From Coix lacryma-jobi var. lacryma-jobi (lineage: Eukaryota > Streptophyta > Magnoliopsida > Poales > Poaceae): DNA of 64,000 nucleotides. The stretch is from the NCBI GenBank assembly GCA_009763385.1, contig CM019830.1, positions 91,204,649 to 91,268,648 of the forward strand, read 5' to 3'. The position numbers and the translations under genes were made by a program. The first letter of the stretch is position 1. Every line of letters begins with the position of its first letter. This document shows positions 1 to 10,711 of the stretch, one piece after another. The notes under the pieces were generated by a model. It was not told the DNA's origin. It was given only the letters and a program-made list of their open reading frames with translations, and did not search any database.

Positions 1-710
1 TTATGTCTCAAAGGTGTATTTGAGTCATGATTCAAGTCATCATTGAGGTATAAATTAGACTTTGGTTAGAATTCAAATAAATAGTTTAAATAATTCAAAC
101 ACCCTATTTTATCCCCTTTTCTATAAATCAAAATTTTGAAAGATTTTGGGTATGCTTTAAAAAGCAAAGTTGCTCTATTTCTGATAAGGAACAACTTTGG
201 TATTTAAAGTTTTTCAAGTGTTCATGTGAAATCTAAAGTAATTGTAAAAGTCCCCTTTTGCCCTTTTTGTCCATTTTTGTATTTCAAATCCTAATTCAAA
301 ATCTGGGCATATTTTGGGTATCTTGCAAAAATGAAAGATGTTCAGTATTGAATTCTGAACATTTGATAGTTTAACATATTTTCAACTTCTATTCAAAAAT
401 CCAAAGTAATTTTATATTTCAGATAGGGTAGATTGGGAAGGAGAAGGGATAAGTCTTTTCCCCTGTTCAAGACAGCAGAGCGCCCATCTTTTGATCGCCG
501 TTCCTTACACGGTAAGCATCGATCTCTCCCGAGCAAGCTCACGTTTGTGTTCGTGGCAAAGTGGAGCAGCTGCTAGCGCTTTTCTTCGCGTCGTGGCGCC
601 TCCACCAGAGCTCACCGACCTCGGGTTGCCACCGGAGCACCGACGAACGCTATTTGATCCAATCTCCAAATTCACCGTCCCTGCTCATTTTTATCCATTT
701 TCACCGCGGC

Positions 711-718
711 TATAAATA
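711..718 (+). promoter_or_regulatory. TATA box of Tekay-type LTR
   Basis: TATAAATA follows a GC-rich stretch and lies at the position equivalent to CTATAAGTA in the minus-strand LTRs (16338-16346 and 21565-21573). It is the likely core promoter of this LTR. Transcription would run rightward. Confidence 0.6.
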
Positions 719-3510
719 CTTCATCTCCTTACGCATCTCCAGAGCCAACCAGTGCAATCTCTACTCACTCAGAGAGCTTGTTTTTGCCATCTTCCTTCCC
801 GCCGGTGAGCCAGCTCCGCCGAGTTCAATCTTGCCGTGGTCCGATCCACTGGGCACTCCTCTACCCTCTTTATCTCGTGTTTATGTTGCATCTTGATCCC
901 AGGAACCCCATCGGCTCGCTGGTTTCATGTTTGGTGCCCAGGTCTCACCGGAACCACCGCCGCTTCGCCGGAGTTTGCCGCCGAGGGCCACTGCTCCGTG
1001 GACGCCTACTCTCCGAGCAACCTCCGCTCAAACCGACTTCACCATCAGCACCAGGGTGAGCTTCTACCCTTCCTAGCTTCTCCGTTCGCTTGCGACCGGC
1101 CTAGGTTCGCCGGAACGGCCTTGCCGAGATCCAATCCGTCGCCGTGCGTGGCCAGACCTCGCCGGAGCAGTAGAGTTTAGGGTTAGGGGCTCAATCGGTT
1201 GCGGTTGGCTTGCCGGTGCTGATGCTTGCGTCCGTTAGGTCTTGAGTGGCCGGAGTTGGCCGGCGTAAGTCACGACGCTGCTCGGTTCATCGCCATGCGC
1301 GCCGGCCAAGGTCGAGGACCTCCTCGTTGTAAAGATGAGAAGTTTCAGGGTGTTGGTTGTAAAGTCCAAGACTCAGGTGAATAGCGCTGTGGACTGCGGG
1401 TTAGTTTCGTAAAAGTCGAAGGACTTTTCTGCAAAGCTGTCAGGACACACCGCTTCGCTCGAGCCGAGCCTCGGGCGAACGTGTTCGCTGTCCCGCCCGA
1501 GCTAGGCCTCGGACGGACGAGCGTTTTTCCGTCTCGCCCGAGCCTCGAGCCAGGTCTCGGACGGACGAGCGTTCCGTCTCGCCCGAGCCTCGAGCTAGGC
1601 CTCGAGCGGACCCTCGGGCGCTGTCTCGTTCGAGCCGGGTCTCGAGCGAACGAACCCACACCCACCGCCGTGCGCTCGCGCCACGCTGGGCCGAGTTGGC
1701 TTGGGCCGAAAACCCAGTTTGGGCTCGTTTCAAGTTTTTCTTTTTCTGGCTTTTTGAACAGTAGTCAGTTTTGTTATTTTTGCTATAATTAATCTATAGC
1801 TCTGTTAATTATGAAATTTGACATGATAGATGATAGCATGTCTGTGCTAATATAAAAATTATGAAACTTGTGTTTGGAGCATTTTTTTTATGCCAATAAA
1901 ATCTGTGCTTTAATTAATAAATGCAACTTTGGTGATTTATGTAATTTTCTGTGTTTCTCCAAAAATCATGAAATTTGACATGGGAGTTTATATCACTGAT
2001 ATACACCTTCAGGTTTAATTTCATCTCTGATTTACAAAGTATGCTTGATGTATAAATAAAAGGCTAATTAAAATGATTAATAAAATAAATAGAAATAGTT
2101 GATCCCTGTAGATTTGTGTGACTTTTGGAATTGTTTGACAACCAATGGGAAACTAGCAAGATTTGCTCCCTGGTTATGGGTTTCCTTTATGCAAATACCT
2201 TTTTGTTGCTTGTAAGTTGCGTTATCAGAAAATAATAAAACTTGTTTAGTGTTTATAATAGATAAAGTGGGTTTGTTGGTTTGCAACTTTACCATGATGA
2301 AAAGTTGTACTCTGTAAAGGTTATAGTTAAGAAAATTTCCATCTTTATCATGATCATATCATAAGCATCTCATTATTCATGCATATGCACTTTTACGTGT
2401 AGATCCCGCTTCGGAAGGCCCTAACTCTCAGTGGATTTCTCCCGAGGGTGCAGACCTTTCGTGTTGTTCAGAATCTTCGAACTTCCCCGATCCTGAAGGC
2501 AAGCCCCGGTGCATTTAACCTTCCTTGCTTTTATAAAAGTTTGCTTAAATGTTCTTGAGTTAAAACTACTGCATTAGGTTATAGGAGTTGTGTGATGACC
2601 TATTACCTGCACCATTTACCTCCACCAGAAAATCCACCTGCCCTGTTTAAAAACTATTTGCAAAATGCTTAGTGATGCTATACAATAGATTTGCAATAAA
2701 ATGCCAATTTCAAAAAGTGTGATCACTTAAAGAATTTTGATGGGATTTTGGCTTTACTCCCTGCCTGTTGGCTAAGTATCTGATCCGTATCTAGTCAACA
2801 GCGAGGAGAGGTTGTCCTAGCGTACGGTGCCGTCATGTTGTAGTCCGAGACTCAACAGTTGACACCGACCGGGACAGGATTGAAAAACTAACAGGACTGT
2901 TATGCTTGGGTGAGATATAACCAAGGTACAGTTTCTGGCGGAAAAATTAGGGACCATCTGTATGGGAGCCTGCTGGTCAAGACTTGCAACTATTCACATA
3001 CTACGGAAAGCTCTGGCTCCGAGGAATCCTTTATTGGGACCGACAACCGCGCACTGGGAGTGGAGAGATGGCGGAAGTAGCTTGTACCCACGTGGTCGTC
3101 GTACCTGTATAAGAGTGGTGTACTGTACTTCTGGGTGGCGTAGGACCGGGCCCAATCTTGGAGGAATCGTGGTAGAAGAGTTGGCATATGCAAGCTTGGG
3201 TGCTACATATGCAGTGTGGATAGGGATCCTCAGCTGAGTATTATTTATCCGGATTAACGTTGCTCCTCGGTTATGGAGACTTGGTCACTGACTGTCAACG
3301 GAGAGTGGTTCTCAACTAGGTATGTTTTCAAATGTAAAATGAATCATTGACAATGAAGAATTGAGAGATACTTGAATCTTTCCTAAACAAAACAAGATTT
3401 ACAAAAATGCTTTTTGTGCAAAATACTTGATTTTGCTTAAGCCTTACCTTGACTTCCTAAAGCCTCTCATTCCTGAGTCTTCTCCTCTTTTCTTATCGGT
3501 TAAGTCTTGT

Positions 3511-3528
3511 TGAGTACTTTTGTACTCA
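3511..3528 (+). other. Conserved small hairpin in Tekay-type LTRs
   Basis: Arms TGAGTAC and GTACTCA enclose the loop TTTT. The same hairpin occurs on the minus strand at 13878-13895 and 19082-19099. In the gypsy LTR at 31154-31175 the arms extend to 8 bp (CTGAGTAC/GTACTCAG) around a different 6-nt loop. It sits about 30 bp upstream of the short ORF at 3560. A role in RNA folding or 3' processing is inference. Confidence 0.6.
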
Positions 3529-3559
3529 GTGTTTGTTAACCCTTGTTGTAGGTGAGTAC

Positions 3560-3631
3560 ATGGATCCACCTTTTGATGGACAATGCTACTTCACTCTGGT
3601 AGAAGAAAGTGATAACGATTCTGATGTGTGA
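3560..3631 (+). CDS. LTR-encoded micro-ORF, 23 codons, acidic C-terminus
   Basis: This short ORF lies inside the LTR, near its end, and encodes a peptide starting MDPPFDGQC and ending in Asp/Ser residues. The related LTRs keep the same reading frame at 13775-13855 and 18979-19059. Over the 14 codons from FDG to SD, nine nucleotide differences separate the two subfamilies; eight are synonymous third-position changes and one gives Tyr/Phe. That pattern suggests selection on the peptide. The ATG is not conserved in the sister LTRs, and AGGTGAGT just upstream looks like a splice donor, so the true exon structure is uncertain. I do not recognise the peptide. Confidence 0.4.
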   Translation: MDPPFDGQCYFTLVEESDNDSDV

Positions 3632-3970
3632 CCTTGGGCAAATAACCTCTTTTGAATGAGTTATGTAATATAAAGTTCCGAACAAGTTATGTAATAAGTA
3701 TTTTGGTGATGTCAACTTTAAACCTAAGTTTTAATCTATGTATATTAATCTTTTCGCTTTTACTCTGATTTATCTTATCTATAAAACTGTTGTAATACTG
3801 TGATGCTTGATGAGGGATTATCCTGGAAAGAATGTAATGTGGATGATTTGGGCTTCCCGAGGACACCCGACAGACCTCTTGAATCATTTGGAACTCGTGC
3901 ACGCCGATCAAAGGTCCTTAGGACAATGATGGGTGCATGTGGGCCACTTAATTTAGGAGGTTCTGCCACA

Positions 3971-4810
3971 GCGGGCGCCACCTCTGGTTGGCGGGCGCCA
4001 CCACACTCAGGCCCAAATGGGTCCTGGTGAGTGGGCTTGTCTTCTGGTGGGTCCATTCTCCAAATTTGGTCCAAATCCTGCATTCAAATAAAATTCTATG
4101 GACATGTGGAATTTGGTTAGTTTGAAACCTATTTGACTACATTTCATGCCTTTTTGGTGGACTTTAGGGTCAAATGTTGATGGTAAAACAGGTGTTTAAG
4201 GACCATCAACAAGCTCCCCCAAGCTAACCTGTTGCTCGTCCTTGAGCAACAATGCGATTTAAGCATTGAGCATGAAATGGATAGCAACTTAAGATGTATG
4301 CAAGTGCATATTGTATAGTGAGAAATAACTTAGTATATATCATTAATCATAGCGATGTGGGGCTTATAGCTTTTCACTTCAAACATGCAAGAGTGAAATA
4401 AAGTAGTAGATAGGAAACTTTTATCTTGCTTAGGTTTGACTAGGATTCTGTCTGGAGGTTTTTCAAGGTTTTCAAAAGATAATAACTTGCTTAAGTCCTC
4501 CAAGATTCACTCAATCACTCAATGGTGTTTAAATCCTCACTTAGGCCAAAATGTAGCCTCTCCTATTTCTAAAGAATGATATGTGGAGTTATAGGTAGGC
4601 TAAGAATCATGAGCAAATTGCCTGATGTTTATTGCTAAGCTAGACACTAAGATCATAAGGAGCAGCAAATCATAAAAATTGATCAAGATGTGCATGTGTG
4701 GTTATGTGGAAGTGTATAGAGAGATATTTCATAATCCTTCCTAGTTAATTTCTGGGGTCTAGAGCTAATGATAATTCTCTCTCTCTCTCTCTTTTTTTCT
4801 AGGTACATAG
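3971..4810 (-). mobile_element. Fragment of unclassified minus-strand LTR element
   Basis: On the minus strand 4212-4220 reads as a polypurine tract (GGGGGAGCT), followed by an LTR-like start TGTTGATGGTCC at 4211 and leftward. Only about 240 bp of that LTR remain before the Tekay LTR at 3970. Arms at 4175-4184 and 4202-4211 form a perfect 10-bp inverted repeat inside the LTR end. Positions 4221-4810 look like the 3' non-coding region of the same element and end in a CT microsatellite (about 4773-4792) next to the truncated integrase. There is no coding capacity. Family assignment is open. Confidence 0.45.
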
Positions 4811-5909
4811 TGAGATCGGATTGCAACTTGATGTTGGCTGGTTGTACCTCTTCTTCCGGTACTCGAAGACACTTCTTTAATTGTGACACATGGAATACAG
4901 GGAATATAGCCTTCAAATGTTCTGGCAATTGTAGCTGATAAGCTACTTCTCCCCTCCTTTCCATGATTCTATAGGGCCCCACAAATCTTGGTGCTAACTT
5001 TCTTTTAACTCCAAAGCGCTTAACACCTTTCATAGGTGAAACTTTCAGGTAGACATAATCACCAACGTTGAACTCAAGTGGTCTTCTACGTTGATCGGCG
5101 TAGCTTTTCTGTCGAGACTGTGCAGCGGCAATATGTTGTTGAATGATTCTAACTTGTTCTTCTGCTTCTCTGACAAAATCAATTCCATAGTATCGACGTT
5201 CCCCTGGTTCAACCCAATTTATCGGTGTTCTACATCTTCTACCATATAGAGCTTCAAAAGGTGCCATTTGAATACTCTCTTGATAACTGTTGTTGTAAGC
5301 AAACTCTGCCAAAGGCAACCATTTCTCCCACGAACCTTTTGCTGATATTACACAGGCTCTTAGCATATCTTCTAACACTTGGTTCACTCTCTCCGTCTGT
5401 CCTGATGTTTGCGGATGATAGGCCGAGCTTCGGATCAACTCCGTGCCTAATTCTTTTTGCAGTTTTTCCCAAAATGGTGCAGTGAATTGTGGTCCTCAAT
5501 CTGAAACTATGATCTTTGGTACCCCATGGAGTCGAACAATCTGACTCAAGTAAATCTCCGCATAATCTGGTGCCTTATAGTTGGTCTTGACCGGTATGAA
5601 ATGTGCTGTTTTGGTAAGACGATCCACGATTACCCAAATCGAATCATTCCCCTTTTGGGTAGTAGGCAAACCGGTGATAAAATCCATGCTCACTTCTTCC
5701 CACTTCCACTCGGGTATAGCTAATGGCGGAAGCATTCCGGCTGGTTTCAAGTGAATAGCCTTTACTCGACAACAAGTGTCACACCTAGCCACATAAGCAG
5801 CGATTTCCTTCTTCATCTTGGTCCACCAAAATCTTGGATATAAGTCTTGATACATTTTAGCACTTCCAGGATGAATAGATAACCTAGACAAATGTGCTTC
5901 ATCCATGAT
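4811..5909 (-). pseudogene. Chromovirus integrase, stop-interrupted, C-terminally truncated
   Basis: Downstream of an in-frame TGA (5910-5912) the frame continues with a zinc-binding domain (His5, His12, Cys42, Cys45 counted from the Met at 5906). The catalytic core follows: Asp in SMDFITG, Asp in IVSD, and Glu in the SGQTERVNQ segment. A second in-frame TGA lies at 5496-5498 directly after the second catalytic Asp. A GPY/F-type module (FVGPYRI) follows. Homology ends abruptly after the residues SDLT at about 4811, exactly where the chromodomain should begin, and the frame runs into CT-repeat sequence. Known role of the family: insertion of the cDNA. This copy cannot make full-length integrase. 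Confidence 0.88.
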
Positions 5910-7754
5910 TCAGTTTCTGAGTTCCCAATCCTTAGGTACCACTAGGCGCTGGTCAAACCATAGAACTCCATTGTCATCAACTCGAAAATGCTTAACTGGT
6001 TCAGTCGCATCTTTTAGTCTTTCCTTAATATGATGAATCCCCTTATCGGTTTTCTGCCTCTCTAAGATTTGATCAACCAACGTGCTGCGTAACTCTATGT
6101 CATGTAGTACTGCAGGATGCATTAAACTGAACTCATCTTCTGGTAGCAATTTCATAACATTACAATGTGACTTCTGACTCAAAGCATCGGCAACCACGTT
6201 CGCCTTACCGGGATGGTAGTGAATCTGCAGATTATAATCTTTAATCAATTCAAGCCATCTTCTCTGCCTCATGTTCAACTCTGGCTGAGTGAAAATATAC
6301 TTGAGACTTTTGTGATCCGTGTACATATTACAGACATTACCAAGTAAATAATGTCTCCAAATTTTCAGAGTGTGTACAACTGCAGCCAATTCTAAATCAT
6401 GTGTAGGATAGTTCACTTCGTGCTTCCTTAATTGTCGAGACGCGTAAGCAATTACCCTACCTTCTTGCATAAGAACACAACCTAAGCCAACCTTTGATGC
6501 ATCGCAAAAGACATCAAAGGGCTTCTCGATGTCCGGCTGAGCTAAAACAAGAGCAGTGGTCAACAGTATCCGCAAGGCACGGAAAGCAGTTTCACACTCT
6601 TCTGTCCATTCAAACTTTTGGTTCTTTTGTAACAAGCTGGTCATAGGTTTGGCAATTTTGGAGAAATCCGGAATGAATGGGCGATAGTATCCTGCTAAAC
6701 CTAAGAAGCCCCGAATCTCACCAACCGATGTAGGAGCTTTCCAATCCATTACTTCCTGAACTTTACTGGGATCAACTGAGATTCCCTCTTCAGATAAAAT
6801 ATGACCAAGGAAGTGTACTTTCTTCATCCAAAACTCACACTTACTAAACTTAGCATAGAGCTGATGCTCCCTAAGTCTGGTCAAAACAATCCTCAGATGC
6901 TCCGCATGGTCCTCTGCATTTTTTGAATAGACCAAAATATCATCAATGAATACTACCACAAACTTATCCAGCTCTGGCATGAACACTGAGTTCATCAAAC
7001 TCATGAAGTATGCTGGAGCATTTGTCAACCCAAAAGACATGACAAGGTACTCATAAAACCCATATCTGGTCGAAAAAGCGGTCTTTGGGATATCCTGTGG
7101 CCTGATTCTGATCTGATGATAACCTGACCTCAAGTCAATCTTGGAAAACACCTTAGCTCGATATAACTGGTCAAAGAGAATATCTATCCGTGGTAACGAA
7201 TACTTGTTCTTCACCATCACGGCATTGAGCGGCCGATAATCCACACACATGCGTAGTGACTTATCCTTCTTTTTAACGAACAAAGCTGGGCAACCCCATT
7301 CTGACACACTAGGTTGAATAAACCCCTTTTTTAAGAGTTCCTTGATTTGGGTCTTGAGTTCTGCTAGTTCATTGGGTGGCATACGATACTGTCTCCTAGA
7401 GATTGGTGCAGTCCCTGGTAACAACTCAATTACAAATTCCACGGCTCTCTTGGGTGGTAACCCAGGTAACTCATCCCGGAAGACATCCGGGAAATCTCGG
7501 ACAACGGGAATTTTGGAAAGGTCTTCTATAGCAAGAGTACATGATAGGTCAACAAAATCGGCACCTCGGGGAAGAGATACGCAAAGTTTGTTACCCGTCC
7601 GACCATCGGATAAGGTAAGAGTCATATTCGCAGTGTCTAACACCGCATTCCACATGGTCATCCAACTCATTTCCAAGACTACATCCATGCTTAGTCCAGG
7701 CAAAACTACTAAATTAGCTCCAAATTTGTGCCCTCCAATGTCAATGGTTGCAAT
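5910..7754 (-). pseudogene. Chromovirus protease C-terminus, reverse transcriptase and RNase H
   Basis: This open stretch of about 600 codons shares its frame with the segments on both sides and is bounded by TGA codons at 7755-7757 and 5910-5912. Residues (from the Met at 7703) show the end of the protease, RT with the first catalytic Asp190 (SKIDLRSGYHQ) and the FIDD box at 252-255. RNase H follows with Asp401, Glu438, Asp463 (YTDHKSL) and Asp506 (VADAL). All catalytic residues of RT and RNase H that I can see are intact, so this is the best-preserved part of the element. The family copies genomic RNA to cDNA in virus-like particles. Without upstream or downstream continuity it is a pseudogene fragment. 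Confidence 0.9.
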
Positions 7755-8323
7755 TCAAACCATCCGTCTAGATAACACGCTACTCCCAACGGAGCTCACG
7801 CGAAACCCATAATCCATTTCAGACATTTCTTGGTTATGCTTTTGTGCAAATGCTTTGCTCATGAAGGAATGTGATGATCTAGTATCAAACAAAACAACTG
7901 CAGGATGATGGTTAACAAGACACATACCGGCAGTCACGGGCTCTCCTGCACGAGCTTCTTCGACAGTCATGTTATGCAGAAATGCGGGGTAGTTGGCCTG
8001 CTGCTTCTTTGGGTGCGGGCAATACGTCGCAAAATGTCCCTCTTGGTTGCAATTGTAGCATGGCCCACGAGCTAGAGGCTTGCTTCCAGCTGAGCTGCCT
8101 TGAGCCCCTCGAGTTGGATTTGCTGCTATCTTGTACGACCGTTGACCACGCTGAGCCTGCTGCTGACCTTTCTTCTGAGGTGGCCTGAAACGAGCTCCAG
8201 GCGCTGGTTTTACGGTATTGGGAACACTGTGCTGGGGGTCCCCTAGGCTGGGAAGGTCCAGATTCCAACGTCCTCTTTCGGGCCTTGCCTGCTGCATGCT
8301 TGTTGTTGTGGTTCTCTTGAATC
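7755..8323 (-). pseudogene. Chromovirus gag C-terminus (zinc knuckle) and start of protease
   Basis: A CCHC zinc knuckle (CYNCNQEGHFATYC) marks the nucleocapsid end of Gag, which binds genomic RNA. About 55 residues downstream the aspartic protease active site reads DTR in place of the family DTG or DSG, so the catalytic loop glycine is lost. The N-terminal 30 or so residues lie in another frame, which implies a one-base frameshift near 8225. The right edge (8323) is the copia insertion point; gag resumes at 27900. A TGA at 7755-7757 separates this part from RT. Confidence 0.85.
8319..8323. repeat. Target site duplication GAATC of the 8324-27894 copia element
   Basis: GAATC at 8319-8323 is repeated at 27895-27899, flanking the outer LTR ends exactly. 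The five-base size fits LTR retrotransposon integration and proves that both halves of the gypsy gag were contiguous. Confidence 0.9.
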
Positions 8324-9615
8324 TGAAGCACCGAAATGGCGACCAGAGGGGGGGTGAATGGGAGCCTAAAAAATTTCTTTCGAAATTCCAGCCTTTGTCC
8401 CAACAAAATCAACCCCAAGAGCAAAGCCGACACACGTGATGACCATGACCCAAGTGATTGGGTGGGTGTTCCCTAGGAACACATCAGGAAACCACAAAAG
8501 CTCACTCGCCCTAATCCACGCAAGTCAACTAGTGACAAAATGGACTTTGGGTAACCTCATCCTCCCCCTAGCAATGCGAGGGGGATTCAGGCTATTTTGC
8601 AAAGCGGGAAGCCCAATTTCTGTAGAGCACAAAATCGGGAATCCAACACAAAAAGCAGATCTCAAATCGGAGCTCGAACGCAAAAGATACGGACGAAAAC
8701 GTGCACTGACAGCACTGACCGGACTCTGGCGGTGTGTCTGATCAGTATCAATCGGAGGCGTCCGGTCAGGTCTGGGACCTTACTGCAAGCGACCGGACTC
8801 TAGCAGCACAGCGGTCGGTCACTACTACTTGATGAACAGTAGTAGCAGCGCGTCCGATCAAGCAAAGCAGACGCGTCCGATAGCACAAAACACTCTCTGG
8901 AACTGACTGGACTCAGCACGGGGTGCGTCCGGTCGATTTCCAGTCAGCGTCCGGTCACCACGCGCGAACTGGTCAGCGCGGGTGTTCAATGACCGGACTC
9001 TGTCAAAGTGTGTCCGGTCGCTTCGATGCAGCGTCCGGTCACCCCGATCAGCCCTCTGTTCATCCACCGAATCAACCCGATCTCTCTCAAATCAAAAGCA
9101 CTAGGGCTCAAATTTAGTGTGAGGGGTCACAAGGATGTTAGTGAGCTACTCCTAAGAGATCATGGATCGAACCTTACTCCAAATCGATGAATCGAAAGAT
9201 TTTGGGGGCAAAGGAGCCAGAACGAAATCCGCCCGATCTACTAGCTCGTGAGAAATTAGAGAAAACCCTTCGGTAGAAAGATGTCTCTCACGATTCTCAA
9301 GGAGATGGTTCAAACCGATTTGTGAATCTTCCCTCGAAACAAGAAATCTCGTGAAGATCGAAAGAGGGGAAAATGTGCAACGCGAAGAACAAAATCGCAA
9401 GACAAATTAAAGCACGAATTTGATCCTTGGATTCAGCAAGATGGATTGTATTAGCGCTCGGTGTATTGGGTTACAAGCCACTCCGAGCAACTCAAAGCTT
9501 GGACGGCAAAAAGCTCAAGAACAAGAGCCAACTCTCCTCTAACCCTAGCCTTCTCTCACAAGCACAAAATGAGAAAGACACCGTCCAAGGATGGCTGCCC
9601 TAGCAGCCCCTTCAC

Positions 9616-9624
9616 ATATATATA
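9616..9624 (-). promoter_or_regulatory. TATA box of copia LTR
   Basis: An alternating TATATATAT run precedes AGGGG-type sequence on the transcribed strand. The equivalent sites are 26814-26822, 44418-44426 and 52641-52649 in the other LTRs of this family. It is the likely core promoter. Confidence 0.65.
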
Positions 9625-9879
9625 GGCGCACGTCCCAAGACCAAAACGCCCTAACATGAAGCACTCAACCCAAATACCCCCCAGGGGTAAAAACTGTCCA
9701 ACCCTAGCAGTTTTCATCTGACGGCCACGCCCACACATCCGGTAGCTTCGCCTCGACGCGACCTCCCTGATGTCGCCACGTGTCGTCATGTCGACCACCG
9801 CGCCTTCCTCATGGATAGCTTCACCGCCGCGCAAGCCTCACCTTGCCACCACGCGTCGTCCGTCCTTTTGGACCTTCCC

Positions 9880-10043
9880 CCGGTTTTGAGGCCCAAACCG
9901 GGAAACCTGCCAGCCCAGGTTTTGAGGCCCAAACCTGGAAACGGTCCAACTCGAGTTTTGAGGCCCAAACTCGGAAACTGGCCACCCAGGTTTTGAGGCC
10001 CAAACCTGGAAACCGTCCACCCGAGTTTTGAGGCCCAAACTCG
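9880..10043 (-). repeat. U3 array of five covarying palindromes
   Basis: Five units of about 37 bp each contain a palindrome with a constant centre (plus strand TGAGGCCC) and arms that change in pairs: CCGGTTT/AAACCGG, CCAGGTTT/AAACCTGG, CGAGTTT/AAACTCG, then the last two types again. The array lies about 250 bp upstream of the TATA box. Equivalent arrays occur at 27078-27241, 43997-44165 and 52226-52394, and in degraded form at about 40365-41275. A role as enhancer or protein-binding array, or as folded RNA at the 3' end of the transcript, is inference. Confidence 0.75.
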
Positions 10044-10699
10044 AAAACCGTCGAGGGTAGCTTTTTGAGGCTCAGCTACCGAACCCGCACCGTAGACGGG
10101 ATGTGGTTCGCACACCCTGACCACCGGCACCGATGCCAATGCATGTCCAGCCTCCACGCCGGGCACAACACCTTCGCCTTCCTTCTTGACTCGGCCGACG
10201 GCACTTGCGCCGCACCCAAGCCTGTGTCCGACCTCTCGCCAAGTGCCACGACGCCATCGTCTTCCTCCCGACTCGGCCGATGCATCGCACATCCCCATGT
10301 GCTCTCGCTCGCCGAAGCCACGTGCCAGCTACCACAGCTGGTCCTCCGGCCTCTCGGTCCGTCAGTCCAAGCCTCACGTCCGCCCTTCACCGCTCTGGGT
10401 ACATCGGCATGGCACGTCCGCCGCACGGCACGACCATCCTTCACCGCTCCCGGTCTATCGGCACGGCACGTCTCTACTTGACCTTCACCTCGCCATCGTC
10501 CACTATATCCGAGCTCAACACCTGCACATCAACACAACCAAGAGACACATGTTGCACACGCACACCAACACGGAAACACACCACAACTCAACGCCACCGG
10601 TTAGTCATAAGCATTAAGCACATAGCGAGATAATTACTCAACCGGGAAAAGCCTCAAACCTTCCTTATCAAAGTCAATCATTCATCATATATGTTCTCA

Positions 10700-10711
10700 A
10701 TCTCCCCCTTG
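10700..10711 (-). other. Polypurine tract of minus-strand copia element
   Basis: The transcribed strand reads AAGGGGGAGATT directly before the 3' LTR start TGAGAAC. This is the standard site for plus-strand DNA priming. Confidence 0.8.

Larger units (their letters stand above)
1..3970 (+). repeat. Tekay-type Ty3/gypsy LTR, left end cut by window
   Basis: This LTR is related, in inverted orientation, to the two LTRs at 13433-17302 and 18643-22527. Shared blocks include the opening AT-rich stretch, a GC-rich promoter zone, the segment with a short hairpin near 3511, and the terminal TTCTGCCACA at 3961-3970. By comparison about 240 bp of the LTR lie outside the window. No primer-binding site follows position 3970, so it is either the 3' LTR of an element lying to the left or a solo LTR. 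It is clearly diverged from the 13-22 kb copies, so I treat it as a sister subfamily. Long open frames near 1440-1790 are products of GC-rich repeat sequence and not genes. Confidence 0.85.
8324..10699 (-). repeat. 3' LTR of minus-strand copia element
   Basis: This LTR of 2376 bp matches 25491-27894. On the transcribed strand it opens with TGAGAACATATATGATG and ends CGGTGCTTCA. It contains a U3 palindrome array (9880-10043), a TATA box (9616-9624) and, between the TATA box and the LTR end, many copies of the word ACCGGACGC or its variants (about 8700-9060). A stretch at its right, about 10070-10500, has long GC-rich open frames on both strands; I regard these as chance frames. Confidence 0.9.

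Noticed and set aside
1440..1792. Repeated TCGGACGGACGAGCG-type segment with an open frame
   Set aside because: Three short imperfect repeats (about 1495-1615) in a GC-rich LTR zone. The frames on both strands are by-products of the repeats.
9880..10043. Regular palindromic repeats with spacers, superficially CRISPR-like
   Set aside because: Units are contiguous in an LTR, arms vary, the spacers are similar to each other, the organism is a plant, and there are no cas genes. It is treated as a U3 palindrome array.
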